From Epiperipatus broadwayi (lineage: Eukaryota; Onychophora; Udeonychophora; Euonychophora; Peripatidae), in NCBI GenBank assembly GCA_028023455.1, contig JAQFVV010000274.1:1-64000 (forward strand): 64,000 nt of DNA, written 5' to 3'. Position 1 is the stretch's first letter. Every line of letters begins with the position of its first letter. Position numbers and translations under genes: made by a program. A model generated the notes under the pieces. That model saw only the letters and a program-made list of their open reading frames with translations. It did not search any database and was not told the origin of the DNA. Positions 1 through 10,710 of this stretch are shown piece by piece.

Positions 1-360
1 AAGTCTGTAAAATGTCTAATATTACATGAGATTCCATTGTGTAGAATAAACTTGTATATAAATATATTTTTATTTGGCACAAGATATGAGGAAAAGGCCG
101 AGTTCAATGCAAAAGGCCTGTAACACAGAATGGATGGGTTTGAGGAAGCCAAGAAGTTCTGCAAATGTCCAAAATTACATGAGATTTCAGTTGTGTAGAA
201 TAAACTTGTATATAAATATATTTTTATTTGGCACAAAAGATGATGAAGAAAACCCGATTTCAAATACCTGGCCCTGTAACAGAGTGGATGGGTTGAGGAA
301 GCAGAAAGTCTGCAAAAATGTCAACTACATGAGATTCAGTTGTGTGAAATAAACTTGTAT
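1..360. repeat. Tandem repeat, ~152-bp unit, about 2.3 copies
   Basis: The block beginning with a 'catgagatt' motif and running through 'gtagaataaacttgtatat' recurs at 25, 178 and 328, so the spacing is 153 and then 150 bases. Between the anchors each unit also carries 'cctgtaacacagaatggatg' or a close variant. The array starts before the window. A short frame is open across it, but it resembles no protein I know and I read it as repeat DNA. Confidence 0.85.
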
Positions 361-364
361 ATGT

Positions 365-682
365 AAAAATACATTTGTTCATCTAAAACTTCAAAAATCA
401 TGAGATTACAAAATTGTAACAAAATTACAATGATACTATAATCATGCAATAAATGAACAATGATATAAATGACATAACATATCTTACCTATTTCAAAGTA
501 GAAAAGATGATTGAGTCAGGGTTAATGGCAAAAATGTATAGAGAAACATCTAATAAAAAAATCAAAAGATTACAAAAATTGTAATAAAAGTACAAATGTC
601 ACTATAAATCATCTGCGATAAATGAAAAATCACTATAAATAAAATCATATATCTTACCTATTGCAAAATAAAAAGATGATAG
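365..682. repeat. Tandem repeat, ~170-bp unit, two diverged copies
   Basis: The segment 'atcttaccta' with its upstream context (gattacaaaa-ttgtaa, then cataaatga) appears at 481 and again at 651. The copies differ by small indels. The array follows the ~152-bp array directly and ends just before the piggyBac remnant. No coding content was seen. Confidence 0.7.
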
Positions 683-725
683 TTAGTAAGGATGGGAGTG
701 ATGTGTTGTGACTGTGGATATAGAT

Positions 726-2444
726 TTAGAGAGGAGCTTGAACTGCTCCACTGTTATGATAAATAGCAAAGCAGCCTCTCTCTCTGAACAATGGAATAGA
801 TCCACATGCAACACAGCCAAAGATTGTTGTGTGCCAGACTTTATTCCTCCTCCAACAAACAATACATCTTTTGCCTGGTGTCTTACCAGTGCACAGATCA
901 GAAATGGTATGCTGGGCAGTAGGTGTGACACTTGCACTCACAGATGGCTTCAGCTTCCCGGAGGAGAAGTCACCAGTAAGGCTCTTTGATAAAGCTATCC
1001 TATAATCCAGATGGGATATAGGCCTCAGTTGTTTTTGTGCCACATATAAAGCATATAAAATATACGAATTAGTAATAGCTGTATCAAAGCAATGCCAGAA
1101 TAAACACCTAGGCCAACGTCTAGACTTCCTATCCCAACCATACACCGAGCGCTTCTGGTGGATATGTATGTTTTGAACCATCTATATGTCTTCTAATTAC
1201 AGTAAAATCTCCAGATGGTGGATAGGCATTATTTAGCATAACAATTGGCTTCCTATCCATCCAAACTAGAAATTCAAGATCACTGTCCATAACAGAATAA
1301 CAGTCTCCTCTATTCATCTGTTTATGATTTTTATACTTTTTTTTGAATGCTATCTGGAATACCCCTCCTATCAACTTTCTGTGGCCACATATAAAGATTT
1401 TACTTGCAGATAGCTCTTTAGCTAATTCTGGGCTAGTAAAATATCTGTCACAAAAAAAATATGTGGTTCTGTTTTGCAAGACCTGGCAAAACAACAGAAA
1501 GTACTGCTCGGGTCCCCAGTTTCAGACTAGCATTCGAAGTTGCACTTTTTCCTGTGTATAACTCCATATGGTATACATATCCATTATGGCTGTCTGCACA
1601 AGCCCACCATCTGAAACCTCTCTTTATCGGTTTTGAGGAATCATACTGTTTCATGACCTTACGACCCTTGAATTTGGTAATTGCCTCATCAACTGCTATT
1701 TCTTGGTGCATCTGATATGCAGCCTTGAAATTGACATTACAGTGATCTATAATATGTCTGATTTTATAAATTCTATCAAACTTATCACTATTAATTGGTG
1801 GCGTGGTTTTACTATCACTAAAATGCAAATTACCTAAAATTGACATAAATCGATTGCAGGTCATAACTTTAGCAAGTCCGGCCTGGTGCAAATATTAATC
1901 CGTAGACCAAATGAATTCAAACTTGGTCACGTGTGACACACTATTTGTTAGAATAATCATGCCAAAAAATGCATCCAGTTCACGGGGCGACAGATTACCC
2001 CAATCCCGAACTTTTTTCCATTCTACAGCATATTTATTTGTCTCAGCACATATATATTCATATAACTTTATATCAAAATATATATAAAAAAAATCACTAA
2101 TTTCATACTTACGGGTGACAGGAAAATTTAGCCCAGGAGATTTAGTGAATATTCCTACTGGCACTCATGACCCTCCAACGTTATCCAGAATAGCATCCGA
2201 GTCTGGCCGAGACGAAGGCCCAGGCTTCGGTCCAGTATCCATTCTGACATTCCTTACTGATGACTTCCTTTTTTTTTTTTGGCGCAGCTACTTCATCGTC
2301 TGAATTATCAGAAAGATATTCACTATCTGAAGTATCAAACAGACATTCATCAGATGAGCTGCTAGACGACGGTCCAGAAGTATAGACGTCCTCAATAGAA
2401 AAATCAGAGTCGGAATCTGAAGTTGAATTTTCCGTAGAACTCAT
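726..2444 (-). pseudogene. piggyBac-type transposase, broken
   Basis: This is a decayed cut-and-paste DNA transposase of the piggyBac/PGBD4-like family, which moves elements into TTAA sites. Reading from the ATG at 2444, the N-terminus is rich in Ser, Asp and Glu and has a KKKK stretch, as is usual. The conserved core follows: an 'AETNKYA' block near 2030, then VDEAITKFKGR (first catalytic Asp), CDRYFTS (second Asp) and WMDRKPI (third Asp). The C-terminus keeps a Cys-rich finger of the form CxxC...CxxC...CFxxYH. Breaks are visible: a frame change near 2180, an in-frame TAA at about 1895-1897, a frameshift in a run of T near 1460, and a junction near 1130-1180 where the usual MGGVD..D segment is missing. 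All three catalytic Asp codons survive, but the gene cannot make one protein. I did not find convincing TIRs or flanking TTAA. Confidence 0.92.
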
Positions 2445-2869
2445 TTTATCTTACTTACGTATCTAAAAAGATAAAAAATCAAAAAAAAAAATTTTGAGTC
2501 CTCTTCACTAAAAATGTCATAAAAATCGAAAAATTATCGCACAGAAAAAATTATTACATTTTCACGTTGCTAACAAAATGGCGCAAAGAAAGATGTAAGT
2601 CCCGTATGTGTGACGTTTACGTTTTAGCCAAGCAAACTCAGCTCAAAATTGAAATTTCTAGAAAGTCATACAAAAGTCGCTCTGGGGGGTCACTAAATCA
2701 AAAAATCAAAATTCACTCCACTACATTATAAAAAGGTTTACATGTTATACCCACTTTTGAACCATCCTTTCTACTACAAGCACTGAATACTTAAGTTTAT
2801 TATCTCTAAAGAGGCTCACCCAAGCCTATAAATGTAATATTTTTTTGGCTACTTAACCAACTAATGCTA
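2445..2869. other. Upstream flank of the piggyBac remnant, no gene
   Basis: Mostly A/T-rich sequence with a slightly GC-richer stretch at about 2575-2640. This would be the 5' untranslated and terminal part of the piggyBac element, but no terminal inverted repeat was matched to the other side. Nothing else is recognisable. Confidence 0.5.
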
Positions 2870-3126
2870 CCTTATTACTTAATTATAAATTTATTAAACG
2901 CACATTGATTACGTAAGCAATATTTACTGAGCTATCACCTCGATAATATGCATATGAAATGCATGAGTAGGGATCTTCTACAGGTGTTTTAACCACAAGC
3001 TTCCCCTCTTTTCTTCCATAGCATAAGCTTGTGGTTAAAACACCTGTAGAGGTCCCTACTATCGCATTTATACGCATATTATCGAGGTTATAGCCTCAGT
3101 AAATATTCCTTATTACTTAATATAAA
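2870..3126. repeat. Palindromic foldback element (MITE-like hairpin)
   Basis: Two arms, about 2916-3002 and 3025-3109, are nearly perfect reverse complements and are separated by only about 22 bases, so the unit can fold into a hairpin with a stem of about 85 bp. The inner end of each arm is the 'aagcttgtggttaaaacacc' type sequence. Outside the palindrome a direct repeat of the form ccttattacttaa-tataaat occurs at about 2870-2888 and 3108-3126, which could be a long target-site duplication. No coding potential. The class is uncertain: it could be a MITE, a Foldback element or a simple inverted duplication. Confidence 0.85.
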
Positions 3127-5205
3127 TATATGACTTATTTCATATAATCTTTTATTTATTAGTTTTATATACGTACACACTCTCAAAATATATATAATGA
3201 CGATTTCTGACAGGTAAGAATTCTTATTCATGACTTTAAGTAACTGTTAATAAGTCAGTCCGATCCATAATTTCCAAGAGCACATCCAATTATCAAATAA
3301 TTAAAAAATATTAAAAGAATTAAGTTATATAAATAATACAATTTTAATAGTAAAATTTGTAAAGACAAATCAAAATTATTATAGAAGTTTATAATAACTC
3401 ATATGCAATTGAAACTTATACGCTTTATTTTCAAATTTCAAATACTTAGTGTTGATTTTGACCTTTATAAAATGTTTGTTTTTTTAAACAAGACGCTTAT
3501 TAGAACAGGATTATACTTATAAAAACATTTCATTTTTCTAATTATATAAAAAAAAAGTATATATATCGATCTCAAAAATATGTATATAAACATATTATTT
3601 ATATCAATAAAATTATTTATTACCATTAAAAGTCCAACTTGTTTTGTTATTTCTACTTCTTTTTCTTAATACTTGAATGCATTTTATCCCAGGTTAAATT
3701 TTGAAGAAAATATCACATTAATGAAAATTGTCAGTTCCTAGATGCATGTATATTTTTATTTCCCAAGATTTCCTCTCCTTTTAAAAAAAATTGAAATGTT
3801 GAATCCAATATATTGATTACTTCCAGTTGCTTCCAAATTATTATTAAATTCACCATTGCAGATTTTTAGATAGCTATCTTAAATTTCAGCTTAAGACGCA
3901 ATGGAAATTCATATGCTGAGTTATTGCTTAGTTTCTTTTAATTGCTAGGATAAAGAAAAGAAGATCGCAGTTAATCCTTGAACTGCGATAATATATTATT
4001 CACCCCAACATTATTGATGTGTTTATGTACAATAGATTATCCAATTATTCGGAAGAATGGCGATTCCAAAGAAACAAAGTACACCTAATTTTTCTCCTTC
4101 AGTTTATTTAATAATAATTTAATAATGGCCTTTTTTTTCTGTTGTTGTTGTCCTTTTTTTCATGTGTCACAGAACATGCAGTCTTGATAACAATTGTTAA
4201 CATTTTTTTTAAACAATAACATTCAAAATAAAAATATTAATCATATAAAAAATATTAAATCGAAAATTTATTTGATAGCCTTAAAAAATAAATAAATAAA
4301 TAGATAGATAAATAACAACATTGCATTTTTTTAATCATCACTTAAAATAAAATAATTTTTTTATAACTAACAATTTATATGTTTTTGTTATTTATAATAT
4401 CAATATACACATATATTAATTAGAACATGTCATTATTACCATTTAAAATCTCACCATTTAAAATGAGAATAGTAATAACAATTAAAGCCATGTACCATTA
4501 ATAAATAAACAAAATAATAAATCCAAACAGCAATAACCATAACTAATAACCATAAGCAATAATAACACTCAATATATAAAAATCAAATCAAAGATATTTT
4601 TTTTAAACCAACAAATGACTATTTAAAATAAAGGTGGATTTGTCAATCTTTTATAATATATCAAAATATACACATATATTCCCTTCCTACATATACATAT
4701 AGAATCTACATCATTCCTAAACATTTAAATTTCTACCCACATCTATATATACATATCGAAATACATACACATACCTGTTTTAAACATACATGCATATACA
4801 CACAGATATACGTATACCCATAGTCATATATATAAATCCACATATACATTTATACATACACATCCATATGTATACTCAACTTACATATAAATTACATATA
4901 TATAAAATACAAAACATCCAATACATTTTTTTTGAAATTTTTTTTACCTTTTAAAACTATTTCATTTTTCCTTTTTTTAATGTTTTAAAAACCTTTTAAA
5001 TATTTTTTTTATTAATAATATTTTATAATTTTCTTTTCATCGTCTCTTATTATCTATCTTGTTTAAATATTATCTAATATATAATATCTTTTACTTTAAT
5101 ATCTCTAATTTTAATTTTTAAAAACTTTTATCTTTATATGACTAATTTATATATTTCTTTAATACTATTACCCTAAGCTGCTTCTCTGCTTTAATTAAAA
5201 TAATT
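3127..5205. other. AT-rich DNA without a recognisable gene
   Basis: The stretch is dominated by A/T runs. From about 4660 to 4915 it becomes an imperfect TATACATA/CACATATA microsatellite-like tract. A GTTGTTGTT run lies near 4140. I see no conserved protein, RNA gene or clear mobile element. Confidence 0.6.
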
Positions 5206-5295
5206 AATTATAATAATAATAATAGTAGTAGTAGTAATAGTAGTGGTGGTGGTGGTGGGAGTGGTAACAACAACAATAACGCCGCTGCCGCCAGT
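5206..5295. repeat. Compound trinucleotide microsatellite
   Basis: TAA repeats turn into TAG, then GTG/GGT, then AAC and finally GCC/GCT repeats within about 90 bases. A minus-strand open frame across it gives a His/Tyr-rich tract only because of the repeat. The tract sits just 3' of LINE remnant A, a frequent place for simple repeats. Confidence 0.85.
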
Positions 5296-5459
5296 AATAA
5301 TTTATTAAACATATATAATCTTGTGATAAAAAATCATGCATGAAGCTTATCAAAAATACATGTGCAAATGAAATATAAAACATTAATATACAATAAAATA
5401 AGTAAATAGAAATAAGAAGTTTTCCATTATTATCAATTATAATCCAATACATAATGAGT

Positions 5460-6620
5460 TTTCTCAAAGTTTTCCTTGATAGGTCACTAACATTAAATCG
5501 AATGTTCCTTATAAAAATATTATAAAATTTTGGACCAAGCTAACATTTTTTGATATCTACAATGGGTTTTAAAGTATGCTGGTTCAAATAAATCAAAATC
5601 ACTTGATCTAGTTATCATTATTGATGAAGAATTAATTTTATTCATTCCCTTGTATTTAACATGATAACATAAGATATTCACTATAAATAATTGATGAATA
5701 GTTAAAACTCCAGCACACTTGTATAATTCGAATCTTGACAAATCCAAAGGTTTAAGCAAAATAATTCTTAACGTAAAATTTTGTAGTGTTTGCAAAGACT
5801 TAAAATAATATGTTGCAGTACTACCTCATAATGTTACAACATAACCAAGTCTGCTTAAAAAAATTTGTTTATATATTCTTAACAGGATAGACTTATACAA
5901 ACAATTTCTTAATCTATAAAAAAGAAAATTTAAGTTTTTTTAATTTCACTTGAAACCAAAAAATATGCTTATCCCGATTGTAAATATTCATCCAAAACCA
6001 AGCCACGGTAAGATATTAGTCCTGGTAATTTTCTGACAAGAGGTTTGATTCACATAAGGAGGCAATTGAATTAACAAGTCTTTTGCTGGAATATTTTTAA
6101 GAGAATTTATAATTACACATTAATATTTAGCATTAATCAATTGTTGTTCATCCATTGTGCAATTTTAAATAAATCTTCATGCACAAGTTTCTCTAGTAAA
6201 CTATATGAAACTGCTGAAGTAACCAAAGCAGTATCATCTGCAAAATAAAAATGTTAGAATGAAGAGAAAGATCAAGCAGATCATTAATATAAACAGTAAA
6301 TAACAATAGTTCCAGAACTGAACTCCGAGCAACTCCATATCTGAATATTTCAGAATCACGCAACTTCAAGCATAGTACTCTTTATGCCACAATAGTGTAA
6401 ATTTACCATGTGGAACACAATCAAATGCTTTCTGAAAATGTAAATATATGCCTATAGTTTTGTAACCTTTTTCTAAAGATTCAGTGATGGTTGAAACATG
6501 TTCAGATAAAGGCAGTTCTGCAAATCTTCCTGGCAAAAATCCAAATAGATTATTTGAAAATAAACTAAATTTTTTGAAAAATAAAACAATAGTTTTATGT
6601 AGTAGTTCAAAGCTTTGCAA
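5460..6620 (-). pseudogene. LINE A: non-LTR retrotransposon reverse transcriptase, 3' half
   Basis: This is the remains of an EN-RT LINE reverse transcriptase. On the minus strand the first block (6366-6620) reads from a 'GFLPGR' fingers/palm motif to motif A, which here is YLHFQKAFD. The usual motif-A Asp is His, so catalysis would be lost. After a frameshift, 'SSVLELLLFTVYINDL' and then FADD (codons at 6233-6244) follow, so motif C is intact. Farther 3' (5520-5795) comes the C-terminal region typical of CR1/Jockey LINEs: 'LQNFTLRIILLKPLDL' and a GVLTIHQLFI-like block. Several frame changes and stops separate the pieces. The 5' half is absent, as expected for 5' truncation. Confidence 0.85.
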
Positions 6621-7540
6621 CCGATCTGTGTGGCATTGTCATCATATTATTTAGTGCAGTAGTCTGAGATGTCTCATCATCGGATATGGTAATCTGCACC
6701 CATGTGTCCACAAAGAGATGCTCTGGCACAAGGAGGCGATCTCTGTTTTTCATGTTTATTAGTATTTTTTTTATAAGTGCTCCAAGGATCACTGTCTTTG
6801 ACTGAAGATATGTTGGTACTTGGTGATCCATAAAGCATGTAGAAAGCATGCCGCTAGCCTGATAGTTGCATACTTTTCTTCTTTCATTGCGCTGTCAATT
6901 GACAGGACATTCCCACAGCCAGGGAAATCACTGGTGATGATTTTTTTCTAGGGTATCCCAAGTATTTTCAGGCAAAGAGAATGTGGTCCAGAGTCTCTTC
7001 ATATGTATTACAAAGTTTACATATGGTGTTTATTTGACAAAATCCTCTTTGCATCACCAAAAAGTAACTGGTGGTCAAGTTAAACTTAATTATAAAATTA
7101 ATCAATTTTGGACATATCCACCAGTATCTTGACTTCCTGAGCATTTGTTTCACTGACAGTTTTAATTGGGTGGTTATCCGGTTTTGATTCAGGAAAAGGA
7201 GCTTATACACCTCCCAATATGATTGCGTTGTTTTCTTTATTTGCTCAATAACCAAAATTTGAGTCCTTAATTGGTCTTCTAAGTTTTTAACCCATTTACT
7301 GGGAATGATAGCAGGGTGTCTGTAGGCTCTATAGAACCTTCACTTTGATCCTGTTCTCTTTTACTATAGATTTCTTTGAGCATTGAAAGTACTTTTTGGA
7401 CAAAAAACACCTTGACAGCATGAAGACCAAGTCCATTCAGATTGCACACCTTGGCCAGACTAATTGATACAGGTTTCCCCTTCCACTTAATCTTGGTGCA
7501 CCCTGTGATTTCACTTGCCTGCAGCTATTTCTGTAATCTT
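6621..7540 (-). pseudogene. C-terminal part of a LINE-like protein with CCHC finger
   Basis: The readable stretch at 6968-7255 ends in CKLCNTYEETLDHILFA followed by a TGA. With one base change that TGA would be Cys, giving the CxxC-x8-H-x4-C finger often found at the C-terminus of RNase H- or R1/I-type LINE proteins. Upstream is a block containing 'YWWICPKLINFIIK'. The same block, aligned without gaps over about 60 residues, occurs at 52056-52260 in this window, so this is a dispersed family and not a chance frame. Weak coding-like sequence continues to about 6640 with stops. It directly precedes LINE A but is probably a separate insertion. Confidence 0.6.
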
Positions 7541-8325
7541 AATTCTAATTCTAATAAGTAAAATATTTAATTAGTATAATAAGTAAAATATTTAATTACT
7601 ATAAAAGAATTTTAAAGATTTTGTATAGATTTATTAAAAATTAACAAAAGGATTCTTTATAGTTTTAAATTAAAATTTTGACTTTTAATTTAAAACTAGA
7701 AATAATCCTTATATAAAGAGAGTAGATTACTTCTGCTTAGCAACTATTCTAAAATATGTCAAATCTTTTTTAATTACAAATACAATTAAAATATACATAT
7801 AAAAATAATATAAATTTTAGCAGTAAATATTTCTAAATCATTGATTGCTACATTCATATATATAAGCATCATGCACACTACCATTTTGGTTTTTGCTAAA
7901 TCCTTTTATAGCTTTTTTAATTATTGTGCATGCACTGTGTAAAAAAGGCAGCTATATTTGCAGGGTTTGACTTGCAGGCCCCACAGGAGGTTACTATAGC
8001 TGGCAAAGCATGAAGCTTGATGTGATTAGATATCGACTGCTTCATACATCCCCACTTAAAGTGATCATTAAAAAAAAATCAATAAAAAAATTACCTTAGT
8101 TCGAGTCTGCTATAATTTTTGGTGAGAAAAGCAACCTTAATCATAAAGCGTAAAACTTTGCTCCGTATTGAAAAGACTGCCTCATCAGTTAGATTGAGTT
8201 TCTAGTAGGGAAAAAATATGCATATTTTTTTCTTTGCAATTTATTATTTATTTTTTTATTAAGTGAAATCTTTGGTACAGAGATTCATAACATGAGCTTG
8301 TCCATTTGCACTTTTTATTGTTTTT
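7541..8325. other. Intergenic AT-rich sequence, nothing assigned
   Basis: AT-rich, with short imperfect direct repeats (ttaattagtataataagtaaaata, near 7550-7600). A slightly GC-richer patch at about 7960-8060 contains no recognised motif. I see no gene. Confidence 0.5.
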
Positions 8326-8329
8326 GGCT

Positions 8330-8995
8330 TTTCTATCATGGCTTCTACTTAGTTATATTTCCCAGGATCTGGAGGTACATAAGGTTTTAAATGCTTCACA
8401 TTGTAAGTCTCTTTAATTTCTTGTTCATCCTCTAATACAAAGGCATTATTCCCATACCCCTTGCAACGGGTATATGGCCCATGGTATAATGGGAAGAACT
8501 TAAATTTTTTTTATCTGGCCAGTATTGCTAGGCTTGGGTGCCCTGAGCCAAATTCCTTCCTGAAATTGATGGCACCAGATAGGCCCTCTGTTTTTATGAA
8601 TTGTTGCCATGTGTGCTAATCATATTCAAGCAGCTTCCTCGTCTCTTTCTGGATTGACCTAGGTTTTTTCCATATGCAATGGTATTTTGTAGAGGGTTGG
8701 ACAGGGCTTTTTTGGTGGAGCCTTCTTGGGGTAAACCTTGTAGACTCATTTACAGAGTTATTAATGTAGTCCACAATCTCCTTAGTTTTAATTTACCCAT
8801 CTGTCATTGGTAGACATGTATGTGTAAAAAAGTCGTTTATCTCCCTCATTTCTTTTTCACACAGGTTCGATTGGGGTTTTTTGATGGACGCAAGTTGATT
8901 GTTCAGCCATGTTTTTTAACCCAGTTCTTCCATTTCTTAGATGTAAAATCTGAGCCATAATCAGAGAGAATGGTGCAGGGCTTTCCCATTTCTGC
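8330..8995 (-). pseudogene. Ty3/gypsy-like integrase fragment
   Basis: Read on the minus strand from 8995, the segment encodes 'GKPCTILSDYGSDFTS', which matches the second catalytic Asp region of a retroviral-type integrase core. It is followed by 'NPNRTCVKK' and 'EMREINDFF', the degenerated helix that normally carries the catalytic Glu. The C-terminal domain at 8370-8540 reads KFFPLYHGPYTRCKGYGNNA. Stops and frameshifts occur throughout (for example TGA after KKHG). The GPY-type motif and spacing are those of gypsy integrases. The fragment is joined at about 8996 to LINE B, with no RT of its own, so it is a nested or deleted copy. A longer relative lies at 57.0-59.6 kb. Confidence 0.8.
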
Positions 8996-8996
8996 C

Positions 8997-9890
8997 AAAA
9001 ATACTTATTACAAATAGTAATGTTAAGCGAATGAATATTTGACTTATAAGAAAAATTAATAGCTTTTGTTTTACTCAAATTAACTGATAAATTATTAAAT
9101 GCTAACTATTTACTAATTAGGATTAAATCATCATTAATTATTTTTTCAACAAAATTATATGAAACTGCAACATAAGATAAAGAAATATCATCTGCAAAAC
9201 CATAAATCTTAGATTCTAAAGGTAAAGAAAATAAATCATTTATATAAATTATAAATAAAATGGGACCCAAAACTGAACCCTGTGGTACACCACTGTTAAG
9301 TGTTATAAAAGCTTACAACACCAGAAATATTTGTTGCTTGTTTTCTATCCTTTAAGTAACTTGCAAATCATGAAATAAATCTACCATGAAAACCATATGA
9401 ATATAAACGCTTAAGTAAAATTTTGTGAGATACAGAGTCAAATGCCTTAGACAAATCTAAATAAATAGCAACGGTTTTAAAATCCTTATCTAGTGAAGTT
9501 GTCAAATTGTTTACATAACTATAGAAAGTGTCCAAGGTAATTCTACCAGAAATAAATCCATATTGATGTTCAGATAAAATATTATTTTTAGATAAAAATG
9601 ACATCATTTTTTTTTTAACCACCATCTCTAACAATTTGGATATTACAGATATAATAGAAATCGGTCTATAATTGTCAAGCTGGCAGGATCACCCTTTTTA
9701 AAAACAGGTGTAATAAAACCAACTTTCAAACAAGTAGGAAACAAACCAGCATTTAAGGAAAGATTAAACAAGAACAGGTATGAAAGCTGATTTATTGTCC
9801 TTAAGAATCTTTGGTGTTAACCTATCTAGACCAACTGAATGAACATTCTTTAAGAGATCAATTGTACCAGACATCCAAATCAGTAACATC
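8997..9890 (-). pseudogene. LINE B: non-LTR reverse transcriptase fragment
   Basis: CR1/Jockey-type RT on the minus strand. From about 9880 it reads a 'VGLDRLTPKILKD' segment (RT0/fingers), then 'NYRPIS' in broken frame, 'HQYGFISGR', motif A YLDLSKAFDSV (catalytic Asp intact), '[19 protein letters not shown]' and FADD (9187-9198), then 'LSVNLSKTKAI' and a C-terminal stretch that stops at 8997 where gypsy integrase sequence begins. Frame is lost near 9640-9760 and near 9300. The catalytic motifs are better kept than in LINE A, which suggests a somewhat younger copy. The 5' end abuts dispersed repeat R2 at about 9885. Confidence 0.9.
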
Positions 9891-10710
9891 TGTACTGAAG
9901 CAGATGATCTGATGCTCAGATCCTGCTTCACAGCCCACATCCATACTTCTACCATCTAACTAGGTTCAAACCCATCTTTACGCACGTATATATATCTAAT
10001 AATACGTACATTTCTTTTGCTTAGTATTTTAACACAAATCACATAAACACTTATGTATCTTAATCGAAAACTATTTTTATTTAATATTCTCGTATATGCG
10101 TGCGTAAATAATAAATCTATATATATTTCAATGTAGGAGATTGCTAATAAATTATTAAAGTTATGTTGTATATAAATTATACTCAAAATCATGTGTGAAA
10201 TTTATTATTTTTTCATATATAATTTAGCAGTCAGAAATGATGCAATTCTTTTAAAAAGTCTTTCGAAAACAATTAACCGGAAGAGCCCCTTAGATAAAAA
10301 TAAGAGATTATAATTTTGTAATAATAAAATAAACCCATTAGTGGAAATTTTGTCCATGCCAGCTTGTTTTAAAATCATAAGATTTAATTTAAAACAATCG
10401 TTCGAGAAACTGATAACAGAATTGCATTGTTTCAAAAGTCTTACTAGATAAGAGTTTCCGGTCAAATGATTCCAGATGTACATTAAGTGCTTAAACTGCC
10501 TCAGGTCCAGCAGTAGTTGCTATGTTACATCATCAAAATAGGAGTATAAATACTGTTTGATTTGAATCCAAAAAAGAGAGGAGACCACCAAATTATGATG
10601 TTGCTATACATAATCCATGTCAATTTTAATTTTAATCCAATGTGCTGCGAGTAGGGGAAATTTCACCTTCCCCTCTGTTCTAATATGCTTTTCTCATAAG
10701 CGAAGCTCTG
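9885..10710. repeat. Dispersed repeat R2, copy 1
   Basis: This stretch aligns in the same orientation with 49025-49810. Shared anchors are 'ctcagatc..gcttcacagcccac' (9917 and 49056), 'tttgcttag/tttgcttaac' before a run of A, 'ccattagtggaaattttgtcca' (10337 and 49441) with 'aaaacaatcgttcgagaaa', and a 'ttcaccttcccct' segment near the 3' end. The copies are clearly diverged. The minus-strand frame at 10205-10483 falls inside this repeat and is not conserved in the second copy, so I do not call it a gene. The element class is unknown; size and dispersal would fit a solo LTR. Confidence 0.75.

Noticed and set aside
5204-5467. Open frame rich in His and Tyr on the minus strand
   Set aside because: The His/Tyr runs come straight from trinucleotide microsatellites. 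No other protein feature supports it.
10205-10483. 92-codon minus-strand frame as a gene
   Set aside because: It lies inside dispersed repeat R2, and the second copy at 49.4 kb does not keep the frame.
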